The notes beneath the pieces are model-generated. The model did no database searches and was not told where the DNA came from. It was given only the letters and a program-made list of their open reading frames with translations. A stretch of DNA of 32,614 nucleotides from Candidatus Solibacter usitatus (GTDB taxonomy: Bacteria > Acidobacteriota > Terriglobia > Bryobacterales > Bryobacteraceae). Positions within the stretch are counted from its first letter, which is position 1. Each line of letters opens with the position of its first letter. The stretch covers positions 1-32,614 of the forward strand of contig JACPVQ010000183.1 in NCBI GenBank assembly GCA_016191645.1, read 5' to 3'. This document shows positions 1-8,840 of the stretch, in pieces. Made by a program: the position numbers and the translations under genes.

Positions 1-348
1 AATGTGTTTACGCACGGCGGACGCCATGACGAGGGCATCGACGCGGTTGCGTGGGCCAGTCGAGGCGAAGAGTTGGGCGCGGGAGAAATCCTTCTCACCT
101 CGATGGACACGGACGGCGTGCAAACCGGATTCGATTGCGCGTTGACAAAAGCCATCTCGCGCGCCACGCGAGTTCCTGTCATCGCCAGCGGCGGCGCCGG
201 CACGCCGGATCATTTCCTGCGCGTGCTGACCGAGGGGGAAGCGGATGCCGCCCTCGCCGCATCCATTTTTCATTACGGGACCTACACGGTGAACGACCTG
301 AAAGAGTTTCTCGATCGTCACGGAGTGCCAGTGAGGAAACTATCGTGA
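1..348 (+). CDS. hisF: Imidazole glycerol phosphate synthase subunit HisF (C-terminal part)
   Basis: This is the cyclase subunit of histidine biosynthesis, which with HisH turns PRFAR into imidazole glycerol phosphate and AICAR. The window opens inside the gene, so only about 115 C-terminal residues are visible. They carry family hallmarks of the second half of the TIM barrel: an HGGR segment, WA...[13 protein letters not shown], a DG turn, VIASGGAG (phosphate binding) and LAASIFH. The second catalytic Asp of HisF corresponds to the Asp in LTSMD. The frame is open from base 1 and ends with TGA at 346-348. The stop overlaps the GTG start of hisA in a GTGA arrangement, so the two are translationally coupled. 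Identification is secure; only the 5' part is missing. Confidence 0.95.
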   Translation, partial: NVFTHGGRHDEGIDAVAWASRGEELGAGEILLTSMDTDGVQTGFDCALTKAISRATRVPVIASGGAGTPDHFLRVLTEGEADAALAASIFHYGTYTVNDLKEFLDRHGVPVRKLS

Positions 349-1076
349 TCGTTCCGTGCATTGATTTGATGGACGGCAAGGTGGTGCAACTGGTGCAAGG
401 CCGCGACAAAGCCTTGGAAGGCGGCACCGTGGACGAGATGCTGCTGCGCTTCGCCGCGTTTCCGGAAATCCAGGTCATCGACTTGGATGCGGCGATCGGA
501 CGCGGCGGGAACGATGCGCTGGTGGAGCTGCTGGCTTCACGCGCAAAAACAAGAATCGGCGGCGGCGTGCGCGGCGTGGATCGCGCGCGGAAACTGGACG
601 CGCAGGGCGCGGTGAAAATCATCATCGGCACTGCCGCGTTCGGCGGCGGCGGCGTGAACCACGAATTGCTGTCGCAGATTGCGGACGCCGTGGGACCACA
701 AAAACTCCACGTCGCTCTCGATTCCAAAGAAGGCCGCATCGTCGTGAAAGGCTGGCGCGAGGCGACTCGCTTCACGGCGGAAGAAGTGGTTCGCGAATTG
801 GAGCCGTACTGTTCCGGGTTTCTGTGCACCTACGTGGATAAAGAAGGGATGATGCAGGGAACCGATCTCGATTGGTTCCGCCGCATGCGCGATGCGACGG
901 CGCACGAAATCACCGCGGCGGGCGGCATCACTTCCTATGAGGAAATTGCCGCGCTGCGGGAGATGCGCATCGACGCCGCTCTCGGAATGGCCATCTATAC
1001 GGGTCGCCTGGACCTGGCTCTACTGGCTCAAATGAATCCGGCCGATACACAATGGAATCCCTCATGCCGTCACTGA
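345..1076 (+). CDS. hisA: Phosphoribosyl-formimino-AICAR ribotide isomerase HisA
   Basis: HisA catalyses the ProFAR to PRFAR isomerisation of histidine synthesis in the cytoplasm and supplies the substrate of the preceding HisF. I chose GTG at 345, which overlaps the hisF stop, because the protein then begins [19 protein letters not shown], the normal HisA N-terminus with the first catalytic Asp at residue 7. An in-frame extension to base 51 only reads hisF in another frame. The second catalytic Asp is in [15 protein letters not shown]. Phosphate-binding glycines are in IGGGVR and AAGGITS. The product is 243 residues, the usual size (about 245). The end overlaps glmU by up to 25 bp, which suggests one transcript hisF-hisA-glmU. 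Confidence 0.95.
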   Translation: MIVPCIDLMDGKVVQLVQGRDKALEGGTVDEMLLRFAAFPEIQVIDLDAAIGRGGNDALVELLASRAKTRIGGGVRGVDRARKLDAQGAVKIIIGTAAFGGGGVNHELLSQIADAVGPQKLHVALDSKEGRIVVKGWREATRFTAEEVVRELEPYCSGFLCTYVDKEGMMQGTDLDWFRRMRDATAHEITAAGGITSYEEIAALREMRIDAALGMAIYTGRLDLALLAQMNPADTQWNPSCRH

Positions 1077-2446
1077 CCATATTGATCCTGGCCGCGGGAC
1101 TTGGAACCCGCATGAAATCGAAGCAGGCGAAAGTTCTGCATCGCGCCGGCGGAAAATCGCTGGTGGAGCACGTTGTGGATAGCGCATTGGAACTCACCGC
1201 GCCCGATCACGTGTGCGTCGTCGTCGGCCATCAGGCGGAGAAGGTGCAAGAAGTGCTTGCCTCGCGCGGCGTGCGGTTCGTCCGCCAGACGGAACAGCAG
1301 GGCACGGGCCATGCGGTGCTGTGCTGCGAAGAATCGGCTACGGATAAGACAGGCCGCGTGATTGTGCTCTATGGAGACGTGCCGCTATTGAGCGTCGCGA
1401 CGTTGCGGCGGCTTTTGGAAATGCACGACAAGTCCGGCGCGGCGGCGGTGGCCATCACCACCATCGTCGATGATCCTTATGGATACGGCCGCATCGTACG
1501 CAACCAGGCGGGTGACGTCACCGGCATTGTGGAGCACAAGGCGGCGACCGATGAGCAGCGCAGGATTCGCGAAATCAACGCGGGCATCTATTCCTTCGAT
1601 GCGCCGCTGTTGTGGAGGCACCTGCACGACATCGGCACGGCCAATCCCGCGGGCGAATATTATTTGACGGACATGGTGGAGATTCTCAACGCCAATGGCC
1701 ACCGCGTCGCGCCGCTGGTGGTGGAAGATCCATCGGAACTGCTGGGAATCAACACGCGCGTCGAATTGGCCCTCATCGACAAGATCATGCGCGACCGCGC
1801 CGTGCGCGAGCACATGCTGGCCGGAGTGACCATTGAACGGCCGGAAACGGTAACCATCGACGCGGGCGTGCGCATCGGCCAGGACACCGTGATCGAGCCG
1901 TTCGCGCGACTGTTGGGAACAACGGTGATTGGCGGGAATTGCCACGTGGGCGCATGTTCCATTCTGGAGAACGCGCGATTGGACGATGGCGCTACTGTGC
2001 TCGCATTCACGATGGTCGCGGATTCTCATCTCGCAACCGGCGCTCGCGTAGGTCCCTATTCGCGCTTGCGAATGAATGCGGAGATTGAATCCGGCGCCGT
2101 GATTGGGAATTTCGTCGAGTTGAAAAAGACACGCATGGGCAAAGGCGCGAAAGCGCAGCATCTGGCATACCTTGGCGATTCGACCATCGGCGCGAAGGCC
2201 AACATCGGAGCGGGTACCATCACGTGCAATTACGATGGTCGGAGAAAGCACGAGACGCACATCGGCGCTGGCGCGTTCATCGGCAGCAACTCCACGCTGG
2301 TTGCGCCCATTGAGATTGGCGACGGCAGTTATGTGGGCGCGGGCTCCGTGTTAACAGATGCCGTGCCGGAAGATGCACTTGCGCTAGGTCGCGCGCGGCA
2401 GACGGTAAAAGCAGGTTGGGCTAAGGCGAAGCGCGAAGAAAAGTAG
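1052..2446 (+). CDS. glmU: Bifunctional N-acetylglucosamine-1-phosphate uridyltransferase / glucosamine-1-phosphate acetyltransferase GlmU
   Basis: GlmU makes UDP-GlcNAc, the precursor of peptidoglycan and LPS. The N-terminal nucleotidyltransferase domain (about 1-235) shows LAAGLGTRM with K..KVLH, QQGTGHAV, LYGDVPLL, the NAGIY segment and GEYYLTD. It is followed by a left-handed beta-helix of hexapeptide repeats (about 255-450). The acetyltransferase motif is KAQHLAYLGD (catalytic His), then GAGTITCNYDG, GSNSTLVAP and GRARQ. Length is 464 residues, against about 456 in E. coli. The frame begins at ATG 1052, inside hisA. ATG 1064 gives [12 protein letters not shown] with a weak GGAA six bases upstream and is an equally good start. 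The gene converges on the ftsB-like gene with only 11 bp between the stops. Confidence 0.95.
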   Translation: MESLMPSLTILILAAGLGTRMKSKQAKVLHRAGGKSLVEHVVDSALELTAPDHVCVVVGHQAEKVQEVLASRGVRFVRQTEQQGTGHAVLCCEESATDKTGRVIVLYGDVPLLSVATLRRLLEMHDKSGAAAVAITTIVDDPYGYGRIVRNQAGDVTGIVEHKAATDEQRRIREINAGIYSFDAPLLWRHLHDIGTANPAGEYYLTDMVEILNANGHRVAPLVVEDPSELLGINTRVELALIDKIMRDRAVREHMLAGVTIERPETVTIDAGVRIGQDTVIEPFARLLGTTVIGGNCHVGACSILENARLDDGATVLAFTMVADSHLATGARVGPYSRLRMNAEIESGAVIGNFVELKKTRMGKGAKAQHLAYLGDSTIGAKANIGAGTITCNYDGRRKHETHIGAGAFIGSNSTLVAPIEIGDGSYVGAGSVLTDAVPEDALALGRARQTVKAGWAKAKREEK

Positions 2447-2457
2447 CGCCGCCGGAG

Positions 2458-2775
2458 TTAAGGCCGCGGTGTAGCTGGTGTCGCCTGATCGTTGCGCGGC
2501 TCCAGGAGATAGATGGTATCCCCTTCGTGCTGCCGCTTGAGACGCTCCCGGATAAGATCTTCGACATTATCCGAATTCTTCAGTTTCTGAACCAGTTCCG
2601 AACGCCGCGCCACGTCTTTGCGCAGCTCCGCGTTCTCCGCTTCCAGTTGAAGAATGACCTGCCGCTGCGCGCGAAGCGCACGAAGACCCTGTGGGCTCGC
2701 TATCGCCATCAAGAGATAGCCGCCGCCGAATACGACTCCGCTTAAGATGGCGACCTTGCGCAAATCTACTGTCAT
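2458..2775 (-). CDS. FtsB/DivIC-like septum formation protein
   Basis: This is a small bitopic membrane protein of the septum formation initiator (FtsB/DivIC) family, which in other bacteria forms the FtsQLB divisome complex. The sequence shows a short cytoplasmic N-terminus, one membrane segment at about residues 9-27 (VAILSGVVFGGGYLLMAIA), and then a coiled coil rich in Leu, Glu and Arg (about 33-70). A conserved-looking tail follows (VEDLIRERLKRQHEGDTIYLL) and a Pro/Ala-rich end. At 105 residues the size fits the family. The start ATG at 2773-2775 has no clear Shine-Dalgarno. A possible promoter lies just upstream (2795-2823). Family assignment rests on architecture and the ER-L-(K)-...-GD pattern, so the exact name is left open. 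Confidence 0.75.
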   Translation of the reverse strand: MTVDLRKVAILSGVVFGGGYLLMAIASPQGLRALRAQRQVILQLEAENAELRKDVARRSELVQKLKNSDNVEDLIRERLKRQHEGDTIYLLEPRNDQATPATPRP

Positions 2776-2794
2776 GAGGGAGGTTGTAATCTCA

Positions 2795-2823
2795 GTTATA
2801 CCCTGTTTTCCTCGATTTGGCTA
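2795..2823 (-). promoter_or_regulatory. Possible sigma-70 promoter for the ftsB-like gene
   Basis: Read on the minus strand there is TAGCCA (2823-2818, 4 of 6 to TTGACA), a 17-bp spacer, and TATAAC (2800-2795, 5 of 6 to TATAAT). It sits 20 bases before the ATG at 2775. Spacing and position are right, but the call rests on consensus matching by eye. Confidence 0.35.
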
Positions 2824-2859
2824 CACTTATGTTAAGCCGCTGCGGCAAGGTGGAAACCC

Positions 2860-3186
2860 ATGACGGAAAAACTTGTTGTCTTTTGCACGTGCGCATCCCC
2901 TGATGAGGCCGAGAAAATTGCGCGAACTCTGGTTGAGAAACAACTGGCGGCATGCGTCAATATTCTCCCCGCCGTTCGCAGCATCTACCGCTGGCAAGGC
3001 AATGTCGAGGACACAACGGAAGTATTGCTGCTGATCAAAACGCGCCAAGCCGTTTATCCCGACCTGGAGAAAGAAATTCGAAAACTCCATTCCTACTCCG
3101 CTCCGGAGATTGTCGCCATCGTGATTGATCGTGGATCGGCGGCCTATCTGGATTGGATCGCCGCGGAAACCAGCGCCATCCAATAA
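2860..3186 (+). CDS. cutA: CutA1-family divalent cation tolerance protein
   Basis: This is a 108-residue protein of the CutA1 family, small trimeric ferredoxin-like-fold proteins with a PII-like shape. They are linked to copper and divalent-cation tolerance, though the molecular role is unsettled. Conserved motifs are all present: FCTCASPDEAEKIA at the N-terminus, LAACVNILP, IYRWQGNVED, EVLLLIKT, and LHSYSAPEIVAIVID...YLDWI near the end. The start is supported by AAGGTGG seven bases before ATG 2860. It is divergent from the ftsB-like gene and precedes ftsK by 108 bp. No cognate metal transporter is next to it. The family call is secure; a role in metal handling is from the family only. Confidence 0.93.
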   Translation: MTEKLVVFCTCASPDEAEKIARTLVEKQLAACVNILPAVRSIYRWQGNVEDTTEVLLLIKTRQAVYPDLEKEIRKLHSYSAPEIVAIVIDRGSAAYLDWIAAETSAIQ

Positions 3187-3294
3187 CGTTCCAATCGCCT
3201 GTGTAGTTTTTGCGTGCCTTCCTGATTATTTTCTGTCATAATAGAAAGCGCTCTGGCTGTTGTCCGCGACTCTTCCTCGGCGAAGAATCGCAGG

Positions 3295-5832
3295 ATGAAG
3301 CTTTCAGGTCCGTCGAAACATCATAAGCTGAACGAACTCTCAGGGTTTGTGTGCCTGGTCGGAGCAACGTTCCTGCTGCTGAGCCTCTGCTCGTTTAACC
3401 CCTCCGATCCTTCCCTAAACACTGTCACGCAGCGCGGCGTCGTCGCCAACATCATTGGTCCGTTCGGCTCCTACACTGCGGACATTCTTTTCCAGATTTT
3501 CGGCCTCGCCGCCGGACTCCTACCAATTGTCATGTTTGCGATGGGGTGGAAGTGGCTGCGGTCGCGAAGCATTGAGTCGGCGTGGATCCGGTCTTGCGGA
3601 TTCGTGGTCCTGTTAACCGGACTGTGCGCGGCATTCGGCATGATGCCTTTCCTGCATCCATTCAGCGATGCGCTGCCGCCCGGCGGACTGAGCGGTCTCT
3701 TGCTGGCGCAAACGCTGATGGGTTTCTTCAACCCGACGGGCGCGGCTTTGCTGGTGGCAACGCTCCTTTTTACGTCCTTATACATGGTCTCCAGTTTTTC
3801 CATCGCCACCCTCCCTTCCTGGGTGAATGGCCCGGGCGAGTGGTGGCGCCGGCAGCGGGAAAGCTGGGCGGACTGGCGTCAATCGCGCGAAGCGAAGGCT
3901 CTTGAGAAGCGCCAACTCAAGGAAGACCGCGAGAACGAGAAGGCTCGCGCAAAAGCCGAAGCGCTGGAGGCCAAGGCCGCTGCAAGGTTGGACGCCGCTT
4001 CATCCAAAGCCGATAAACGGCGGCCGAAGGAAGATCACCTCAGTCCTCACACCGTCATGCGTGAGATGACGAAGCTCGATGGACCTTCCGGAAAATTCTG
4101 GGCTAGCACCGATACGAAATCTCGCGATCTTCCCATTCCCGTGGTTGAGATTGCGGAGCCGATTCCATCTCCCCCAACGTCTTCGCCTCCACCACCTCCC
4201 CCAATTGATTCAATGGAGGCGGAGATTCCTATCTGCGTGCTGGAGGAACCGGAGCTAACGCTTCTTCCCGGCCCTCCGGCACCGGAAGTGGAACCGTTTG
4301 GATTCACGCCCGTCAGCGTACAAACGAAAGTTGCGCCGGTAAAAAAAGTCCGCAGTTTCAAAGTCCCATCCACAAACCTGCTGAATGAAGTGGAGGCGCG
4401 CGGCGGCTACGACACGGAGGAACTCCACGAGGTTGCCGGCCGCATTAAATCGAAGTTGCAGGAGTTCAATGTTCTGGGAACCGTGGTGCAGATCAATCCC
4501 GGGCCCGTCGTTACGACGTTCGAATACAAGCCCGATGCGGGCATCAAATACAGCCGCATTGTGACGCTGCAGGAAGATCTATGCATGGGCTTGCACGCCG
4601 AATCCATTTTCATCGAGCGCTTGCCGGGCAAGCCAACCGTCGGCATTGAAGTGCCCAACTCGCGGCGCGAAACAATTTCTCTGCGGCAGATTCTGGAATC
4701 AGAGGAGTTCCGCAACTCTTCGTCGAAACTCTCCATCTGTTTGGGCAAGGATATCAACGGCCGGATCAAGGTTACCGGATTGGAATCGATGCCGCATCTT
4801 TTGATTGCCGGCTCCACCGGATCGGGCAAAAGCGTGATGCTCAACACGCTCATCATGTCGGTGCTCTACAATGCCACGCCGGAAGAAGTGCGCATGATTC
4901 TCATCGACCCGAAGCGCGTGGAGATGGGAATTTACGAAGGCATTCCTCACCTGTTGACGCCGGTCATCACGGACCCGCGTCAGGCCACCAACGCGTTGCG
5001 GAACGCCGTCGCCGAGATGGAGCGGAGACTGAAACTGATGGCCACGCTGGGCGTGCGCAACATCGAACAGTACAACCGCAAAGTTCGCTCCAAGATGAGC
5101 GAGCAGCAGCGGCTGTTCGAGGATCAGCGCGAAGAAAGCGAGAAGCTGGAACCGCTGCCGTTCATCCTGATCGTGATTGACGAATTGGCCGATCTGATGA
5201 TTCTGGAACGCGCCAATGTCGAGGCATCCGTAACGCGGCTGGCGCAAATGGCGCGCGCCGTGGGCATGCATTTAGTGCTGGCCACGCAGCGCCCGAGCGT
5301 GGATGTGATCACGGGTTTGATCAAGGCGAACTTTCCTTCGCGCATCAGTTTTCGCGTCGCCACGCGCGTCGATTCGCGCACGGTGTTGGATGTGATGGGC
5401 GCGGAGCATCTGCTGGGCAAGGGCGACATGCTCTACCTCGGCCCGGGCTCCTCGCGCCTGGTGCGCGTGCACGGACCGCTGGTGACCGAATCGGAAATCA
5501 ATCGCGTCGTCGACGATTGGCGCAATCAGGCGCGCCCCGATTACGACCAGAGTTTCCTGCTTGCGCCTCCGCCGGAAGATGGCGAAGGGGCGGATGGCGT
5601 CGAAGGCGGCGGACCGGAAGATCCCCTCTATCAGGACGCCGTTCGCGTCGTGCTGGAGATGGGCAAGGCGTCCACGTCGATCTTGCAGCGCAGACTGCGC
5701 CTGGGCTATGGCCGCGCCGCGCGCATTCTGGACGTGATGCATCGCGACGGAATCATCGGACCGCCCGACGGAAGCCGTCCACGCGAAGTGCTGAAGCGGC
5801 CCAATTGGCTGGACGAAGTCGAGTCGGCCTGA
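3295..5832 (+). CDS. ftsK: DNA translocase FtsK/SpoIIIE
   Basis: This is the septal DNA pump that clears chromosome termini and aids dimer resolution at division. It has 845 residues. The N-terminus has four to five membrane segments (about 17-34, 62-84, 101-120, 131-170). Next comes a highly charged, probably coiled-coil linker (about 178-245) and a proline-rich stretch (about 280-310). The alpha/beta motor has Walker A GSTGSGKS with Lys512 and Walker B LIVIDELADLM with Asp629, followed by the FtsK ATQRPSVDVITGLIKAN sensor region. The C-terminal gamma winged helix (about 777-840) contains the LRLGYGRAARILDVM DNA-reading segment. The short linker is more like SpoIIIE/SftA-size proteins than the 1,329-residue E. 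coli FtsK. The start ATG 3295 follows GCAGG; a TCATAAT stretch at 3236-3242 may be a -10 element. Confidence 0.95.
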   Translation: MKLSGPSKHHKLNELSGFVCLVGATFLLLSLCSFNPSDPSLNTVTQRGVVANIIGPFGSYTADILFQIFGLAAGLLPIVMFAMGWKWLRSRSIESAWIRSCGFVVLLTGLCAAFGMMPFLHPFSDALPPGGLSGLLLAQTLMGFFNPTGAALLVATLLFTSLYMVSSFSIATLPSWVNGPGEWWRRQRESWADWRQSREAKALEKRQLKEDRENEKARAKAEALEAKAAARLDAASSKADKRRPKEDHLSPHTVMREMTKLDGPSGKFWASTDTKSRDLPIPVVEIAEPIPSPPTSSPPPPPPIDSMEAEIPICVLEEPELTLLPGPPAPEVEPFGFTPVSVQTKVAPVKKVRSFKVPSTNLLNEVEARGGYDTEELHEVAGRIKSKLQEFNVLGTVVQINPGPVVTTFEYKPDAGIKYSRIVTLQEDLCMGLHAESIFIERLPGKPTVGIEVPNSRRETISLRQILESEEFRNSSSKLSICLGKDINGRIKVTGLESMPHLLIAGSTGSGKSVMLNTLIMSVLYNATPEEVRMILIDPKRVEMGIYEGIPHLLTPVITDPRQATNALRNAVAEMERRLKLMATLGVRNIEQYNRKVRSKMSEQQRLFEDQREESEKLEPLPFILIVIDELADLMILERANVEASVTRLAQMARAVGMHLVLATQRPSVDVITGLIKANFPSRISFRVATRVDSRTVLDVMGAEHLLGKGDMLYLGPGSSRLVRVHGPLVTESEINRVVDDWRNQARPDYDQSFLLAPPPEDGEGADGVEGGGPEDPLYQDAVRVVLEMGKASTSILQRRLRLGYGRAARILDVMHRDGIIGPPDGSRPREVLKRPNWLDEVESA

Positions 5833-5879
5833 CATCCCAAGCTCTGTATACTACTCTATGGTTGCGGCGGTGCTGCTCT

Positions 5880-5994
5880 GTGGGGCAAGTCGCCAGACTT
5901 GCGACGGGATCTCCAGATCCCGTCACGAAGCGTTTACGCACTGCCGGCAGAGCCGGTCTGGAGACCGTCTCGCAGATCTGGAGATCTGCCCCAC
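5880..5994. repeat. Palindrome-cluster element, copy 1 (intergenic)
   Basis: This 115-bp element lies between ftsK and the kdsC-like gene and is bounded by GTGGGGCA (5880-5887) and TGCCCCAC (5987-5994). It contains five hairpins. H1 is at 5885-5902 (7-bp stem, loop GCCA) and H2 at 5903-5924 (9-bp stem, loop TCCA). H3 is the palindrome CTGCCGGCAG at 5941-5950. H4 is at 5954-5967 (5-bp stem, loop TGGA) and H5 at 5972-5989 (7-bp stem, loop TGGA). The left flank (GTGCTGCTCT) also matches copy 3, so the true left edge may be about 20 bp further out. It could act as a terminator or mRNA-processing signal between the two genes. Confidence 0.9.
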
Positions 5995-6073
5995 CTCACG
6001 GGCAGCGCACACGTCCATCCGCGCCTCGTCGATGAACGCCAACTTCGCTACGATATTGTCGAGGTGCGCTTTT

Positions 6074-6607
6074 TTGGAAATTGAAAAACTCGCCGCCGGC
6101 ATCCGGCTTCTGTTGATGGATGTGGACGGCGTCATGACGGACGGCAAACTGTACAATGTTCCCGGCCCGGACGGCCGCATGGCGGAAACGAAGGGGTTTG
6201 ACGCGCAGGACGGCATCAGCCTGCAATGGTTGAACTGGTACGGGATCAAGACCGGATTGATTAGCGGGCGGCAATCGCCGGCGACGGAAGAGCGCGCGCG
6301 GCAGTGCAAGTTCAGCTACATCTACCAAGGCCACATTGAGAAGGTCCCCATCCTCGAAGAGATTCTGGCGGATGCGAAAGTTGCGGCGGAGAATGTCGCC
6401 TACATCGGCGATGATCTGACGGATATCGTGATCATGCGGCGCGTGGGGCTCACGTTTGCGCCGCAAAACGCGCGTCCGGAAGTGAAGAAGGCCGCTCATC
6501 ATGTAACCGCCGGAGCGGGAGGACACGGCGCGGTACGCGAAGTGGCGGAGATCCTTCTCAAGGCGAAGGGCCATTGGACCGAGCTTCTGAAGAAGTACGA
6601 AGTCTGA
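6074..6607 (+). CDS. kdsC: KdsC-like HAD phosphatase (3-deoxy-D-manno-octulosonate-8-phosphate phosphatase)
   Basis: This is a HAD-superfamily phosphatase of the KdsC type, which releases Kdo from Kdo-8-phosphate for the LPS inner core. With the TTG start at 6074 the product is 177 residues. It has motif I DVDGVMTDG (nucleophile Asp16, acid/base Asp18), motif II SGR, motif III Lys in HIEKVPIL, motif IV GDDLTDI, and the C-terminal GGHGAVREV tail typical of KdsC. I prefer TTG 6074 because GAGGTG lies seven bases upstream (6061-6066). ATG 6032 is a possible longer start without a Shine-Dalgarno. The frame extends to 5858, but only through the repeat element. The next gene starts one base after the stop. 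No kdsA, kdsB or kdsD lies in the window, so the exact substrate is inferred from family. Confidence 0.85.
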   Translation: MEIEKLAAGIRLLLMDVDGVMTDGKLYNVPGPDGRMAETKGFDAQDGISLQWLNWYGIKTGLISGRQSPATEERARQCKFSYIYQGHIEKVPILEEILADAKVAAENVAYIGDDLTDIVIMRRVGLTFAPQNARPEVKKAAHHVTAGAGGHGAVREVAEILLKAKGHWTELLKKYEV

Positions 6608-6608
6608 T

Positions 6609-8840
6609 ATGAGGGAAGGGCTGGCGATTGCAGGAGCGGCTTTCGCCGCATTATCCTGCTGGTCGCTGGGCCGCCGCTTCTCACTTCCCTTCCCGCTGCA
6701 GTTCGCGGTGGGTGCCGCGTTGTTGAGTCTCGCCGTCTTTCTGCTGTTTTCTCTTCACGTGGCGAAGCTGCCGGCGTTTCTTGTACTCGGAGCCGTGTGC
6801 TGTTTGTGGGGCTACTCTGTGAAATCTTCCCTAGCTGCTGTGTGGGGCAGATCTCCAGATCTGCGAGGCGGTCTCCAGACCGCCTCCGCCGGGAGTGACA
6901 GTATGTCCGAGGCGGCCGCGTCGCGGCCGCTGCGGGATCTGGAGATCCCGCGGCAGGTCTGGAGACCTGGCCCCACAAGGCCTGAGAGGATTCTAGAGCT
7001 TAGCAGTACATTCCTGCTTCTTTTGCTGTTTGGATACTACGCATGGCATGCGCTGGCGCCTGAAACACAGAGCGACGCGCTTCATTATCATCTGGCTCTT
7101 GGAGCACAAGCGGCCACCACTGGCGGTTTTCCAAAGCCGATTTCGTTCTTCACCCTGATTCCACAAGGCACGGAAGCACTGTTCGCATTCGCCTACGCGA
7201 TCGGCGGCGAATCCGCAGCGAAACTTCTGCACCTTGTGTTCCTCATTCTCACCATCCCTCTGTTCCATCGAATCGCGCAACAACTCAACCTCGCTCCGTG
7301 GAGTACCGCCGCCGCGTCCCTTCTCTACACCGCATCGCCCGTCGTCGCCGTTTCCGCCACGTGCGCTTACAATGACGCCGCGCTGGTATTGTTCACGCTT
7401 GCCGTATTCAGCCTGCTGCTCACGAACACGACCAACTACTTCGCAGCGGGGCTCTGCGCGGGGTTTTGTTACGCCATCAAATTCACGGGAGGATGGGTGG
7501 CGCTTCTCGCGTTGCTGTTCACAGTGATCCGCCGCGGCACAAAACCCGCCTTGCAGCTGGCGGCGGGAGCGGCGATCGTCGCCGGCCCCTGGCTGCTGCG
7601 AAACGTGCTGCTCACGGGAAATCCATTTGCCCCGCTGATGAATTCCGTGTTTCCAAACGCGTACTTTCATCTCAGTTCGGAAAACGTTTTGGGAAACTAT
7701 CTGCGCACGTACGATGTTCGCAACTTGTGGTCAATTCCCATGGAGCTGACCACGCGCGGCGGAGTGCTGCAAGGCCTGCTGGGGCCGGTATGGCTGGCTG
7801 CGCCGCTGGCCTTGCTTGCGTTGCGCAAACGCGAGGGACGCATCCTGCTGGCCGCGGCCGCGCTTGCCGCCGCTCCGTGGTATCTCAATATCGGCACGCG
7901 ATTCCTAATGCCCGCGCTGCCGTTCCTCGCGCTGGCGTGGATGTCGACGATGCCGCGCGTTGCGGCGTTCGCATTGGCGTTTATTCACCTCGCCGTCTCC
8001 GTCCCCCCCGCACTTGTGCTGTATGTGCCGCAAACAGCATGGGTGCTGCCATCGACGCCGCGGCCTGTCGAAGAATGCTGGGATTGCAAACTGGTGCGCC
8101 TCATCACGGACAACACGAGCCCGGCGGACAGAATTCTCGATCTGGCTGGCCTACCTGCCGCGGCCGCGCGGCGCGAAATCGTCAACTACTGGCAGAGCGC
8201 AACCGGAGAACGGATCGTCCACGATATGCAATCCGCGGCTACGGAGAGAATGATGGAATGGAATGCCGAGTTTCCGCCGCGCGAATTGACCGCGGTGCGC
8301 GCGCGATTCCCCGCGACGCAATCGCTCCAGGCTTCGTTGCACGAGGCCGCGTTTCGGCAGGACGGCGGCGGCATGTTGAGTGCGTCCGTTTTATGGAAGA
8401 TCGAATCGTGGCCGAACATTTGGGAAGCGGGTTTAGTGTTGGATCGCAATCTTGCCACCACATGGCGAACATGGGAGCCGCTGCGTGAAGGGATGTACTG
8501 GCAGGCGAGCTTCGAGAGGCCTTACAGAATTTCCGGTGCGCGCTTCGTGGGCGGCCAGTCGATGTCCCCGGCGGCCTTGCAACTGTGGGGATACGACGGA
8601 AACACGTGGCACAATCTGGGGGTTCCGCCCGCGACGCGTCCCATGCCTCAACTCAATCTGATTTCACAAGCGGCTCGAATGCTTCGCAACGAAGGCTTTC
8701 ACTTCGTGGCGGCGCAAAACGGAGACGACGGCATGGGCCGGCTTGGGAAGAGAATTGCAAATGATCCAAGTGACTGGGGATTGGCGAAGGTTGCGGCTTG
8801 GCAGGAGATCACCTTGTACCGCGTGATTGGAACAAGGTGA
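6609..8840 (+). CDS. Polytopic membrane protein, glycosyltransferase family 39-like, carrying an in-frame repeat element
   Basis: This 743-residue integral membrane protein has about ten to twelve hydrophobic segments up to about residue 470 and a soluble C-terminal part (about 490-743). The first periplasmic-type loop has [15 protein letters not shown], similar in place and character to the acidic catalytic loop of GT-C enzymes that use polyprenyl-linked sugars. I call it GT39/ArnT-like with moderate confidence. Residues about 78-123 ([15 protein letters not shown]... to RQVWRPGPT) are encoded entirely by the palindrome element at 6842-6976. The element falls in a loop between the second and third membrane segments and preserves the frame. 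ATG 6609 follows the phosphatase stop by one base, so the two genes are coupled. The 3' end overlaps the convergent thiE-like gene by 32 bp. Confidence 0.72.
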   Translation: MREGLAIAGAAFAALSCWSLGRRFSLPFPLQFAVGAALLSLAVFLLFSLHVAKLPAFLVLGAVCCLWGYSVKSSLAAVWGRSPDLRGGLQTASAGSDSMSEAAASRPLRDLEIPRQVWRPGPTRPERILELSSTFLLLLLFGYYAWHALAPETQSDALHYHLALGAQAATTGGFPKPISFFTLIPQGTEALFAFAYAIGGESAAKLLHLVFLILTIPLFHRIAQQLNLAPWSTAAASLLYTASPVVAVSATCAYNDAALVLFTLAVFSLLLTNTTNYFAAGLCAGFCYAIKFTGGWVALLALLFTVIRRGTKPALQLAAGAAIVAGPWLLRNVLLTGNPFAPLMNSVFPNAYFHLSSENVLGNYLRTYDVRNLWSIPMELTTRGGVLQGLLGPVWLAAPLALLALRKREGRILLAAAALAAAPWYLNIGTRFLMPALPFLALAWMSTMPRVAAFALAFIHLAVSVPPALVLYVPQTAWVLPSTPRPVEECWDCKLVRLITDNTSPADRILDLAGLPAAAARREIVNYWQSATGERIVHDMQSAATERMMEWNAEFPPRELTAVRARFPATQSLQASLHEAAFRQDGGGMLSASVLWKIESWPNIWEAGLVLDRNLATTWRTWEPLREGMYWQASFERPYRISGARFVGGQSMSPAALQLWGYDGNTWHNLGVPPATRPMPQLNLISQAARMLRNEGFHFVAAQNGDDGMGRLGKRIANDPSDWGLAKVAAWQEITLYRVIGTR
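6842..6976. repeat. Palindrome-cluster element, copy 2 (inside a coding sequence)
   Basis: This 135-bp element is bounded by GTGGGGC and GCCCCAC. H1 is GCAGATCTCCAGATCTGC at 6847-6864. H2 is at 6865-6886 with a 9-bp stem around TCCA. H3 is at 6912-6930 with GCGGCCGCG/CGCGGCCGC arms around one base. H4 is at 6932-6951 with an 8-bp stem around TGGA, and H5 at 6954-6969 with a 6-bp stem around TGGA. Its length is exactly 45 codons. It is open in the sense frame of the membrane protein and also in one antisense frame (6499-6978). No clear target-site duplication is visible. Confidence 0.92.

Noticed and set aside
3214-3242. A full promoter before ftsK
   Set aside because: Only the TCATAAT -10 is convincing; no -35 is found at 16-18 bp spacing.
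5858-6073. A longer N-terminus for the kdsC-like phosphatase starting at 5858
   Set aside because: The extra 72 codons are read from the palindromic element; KdsC proteins begin just before the DVDG motif, and GAGGTG supports TTG 6074.
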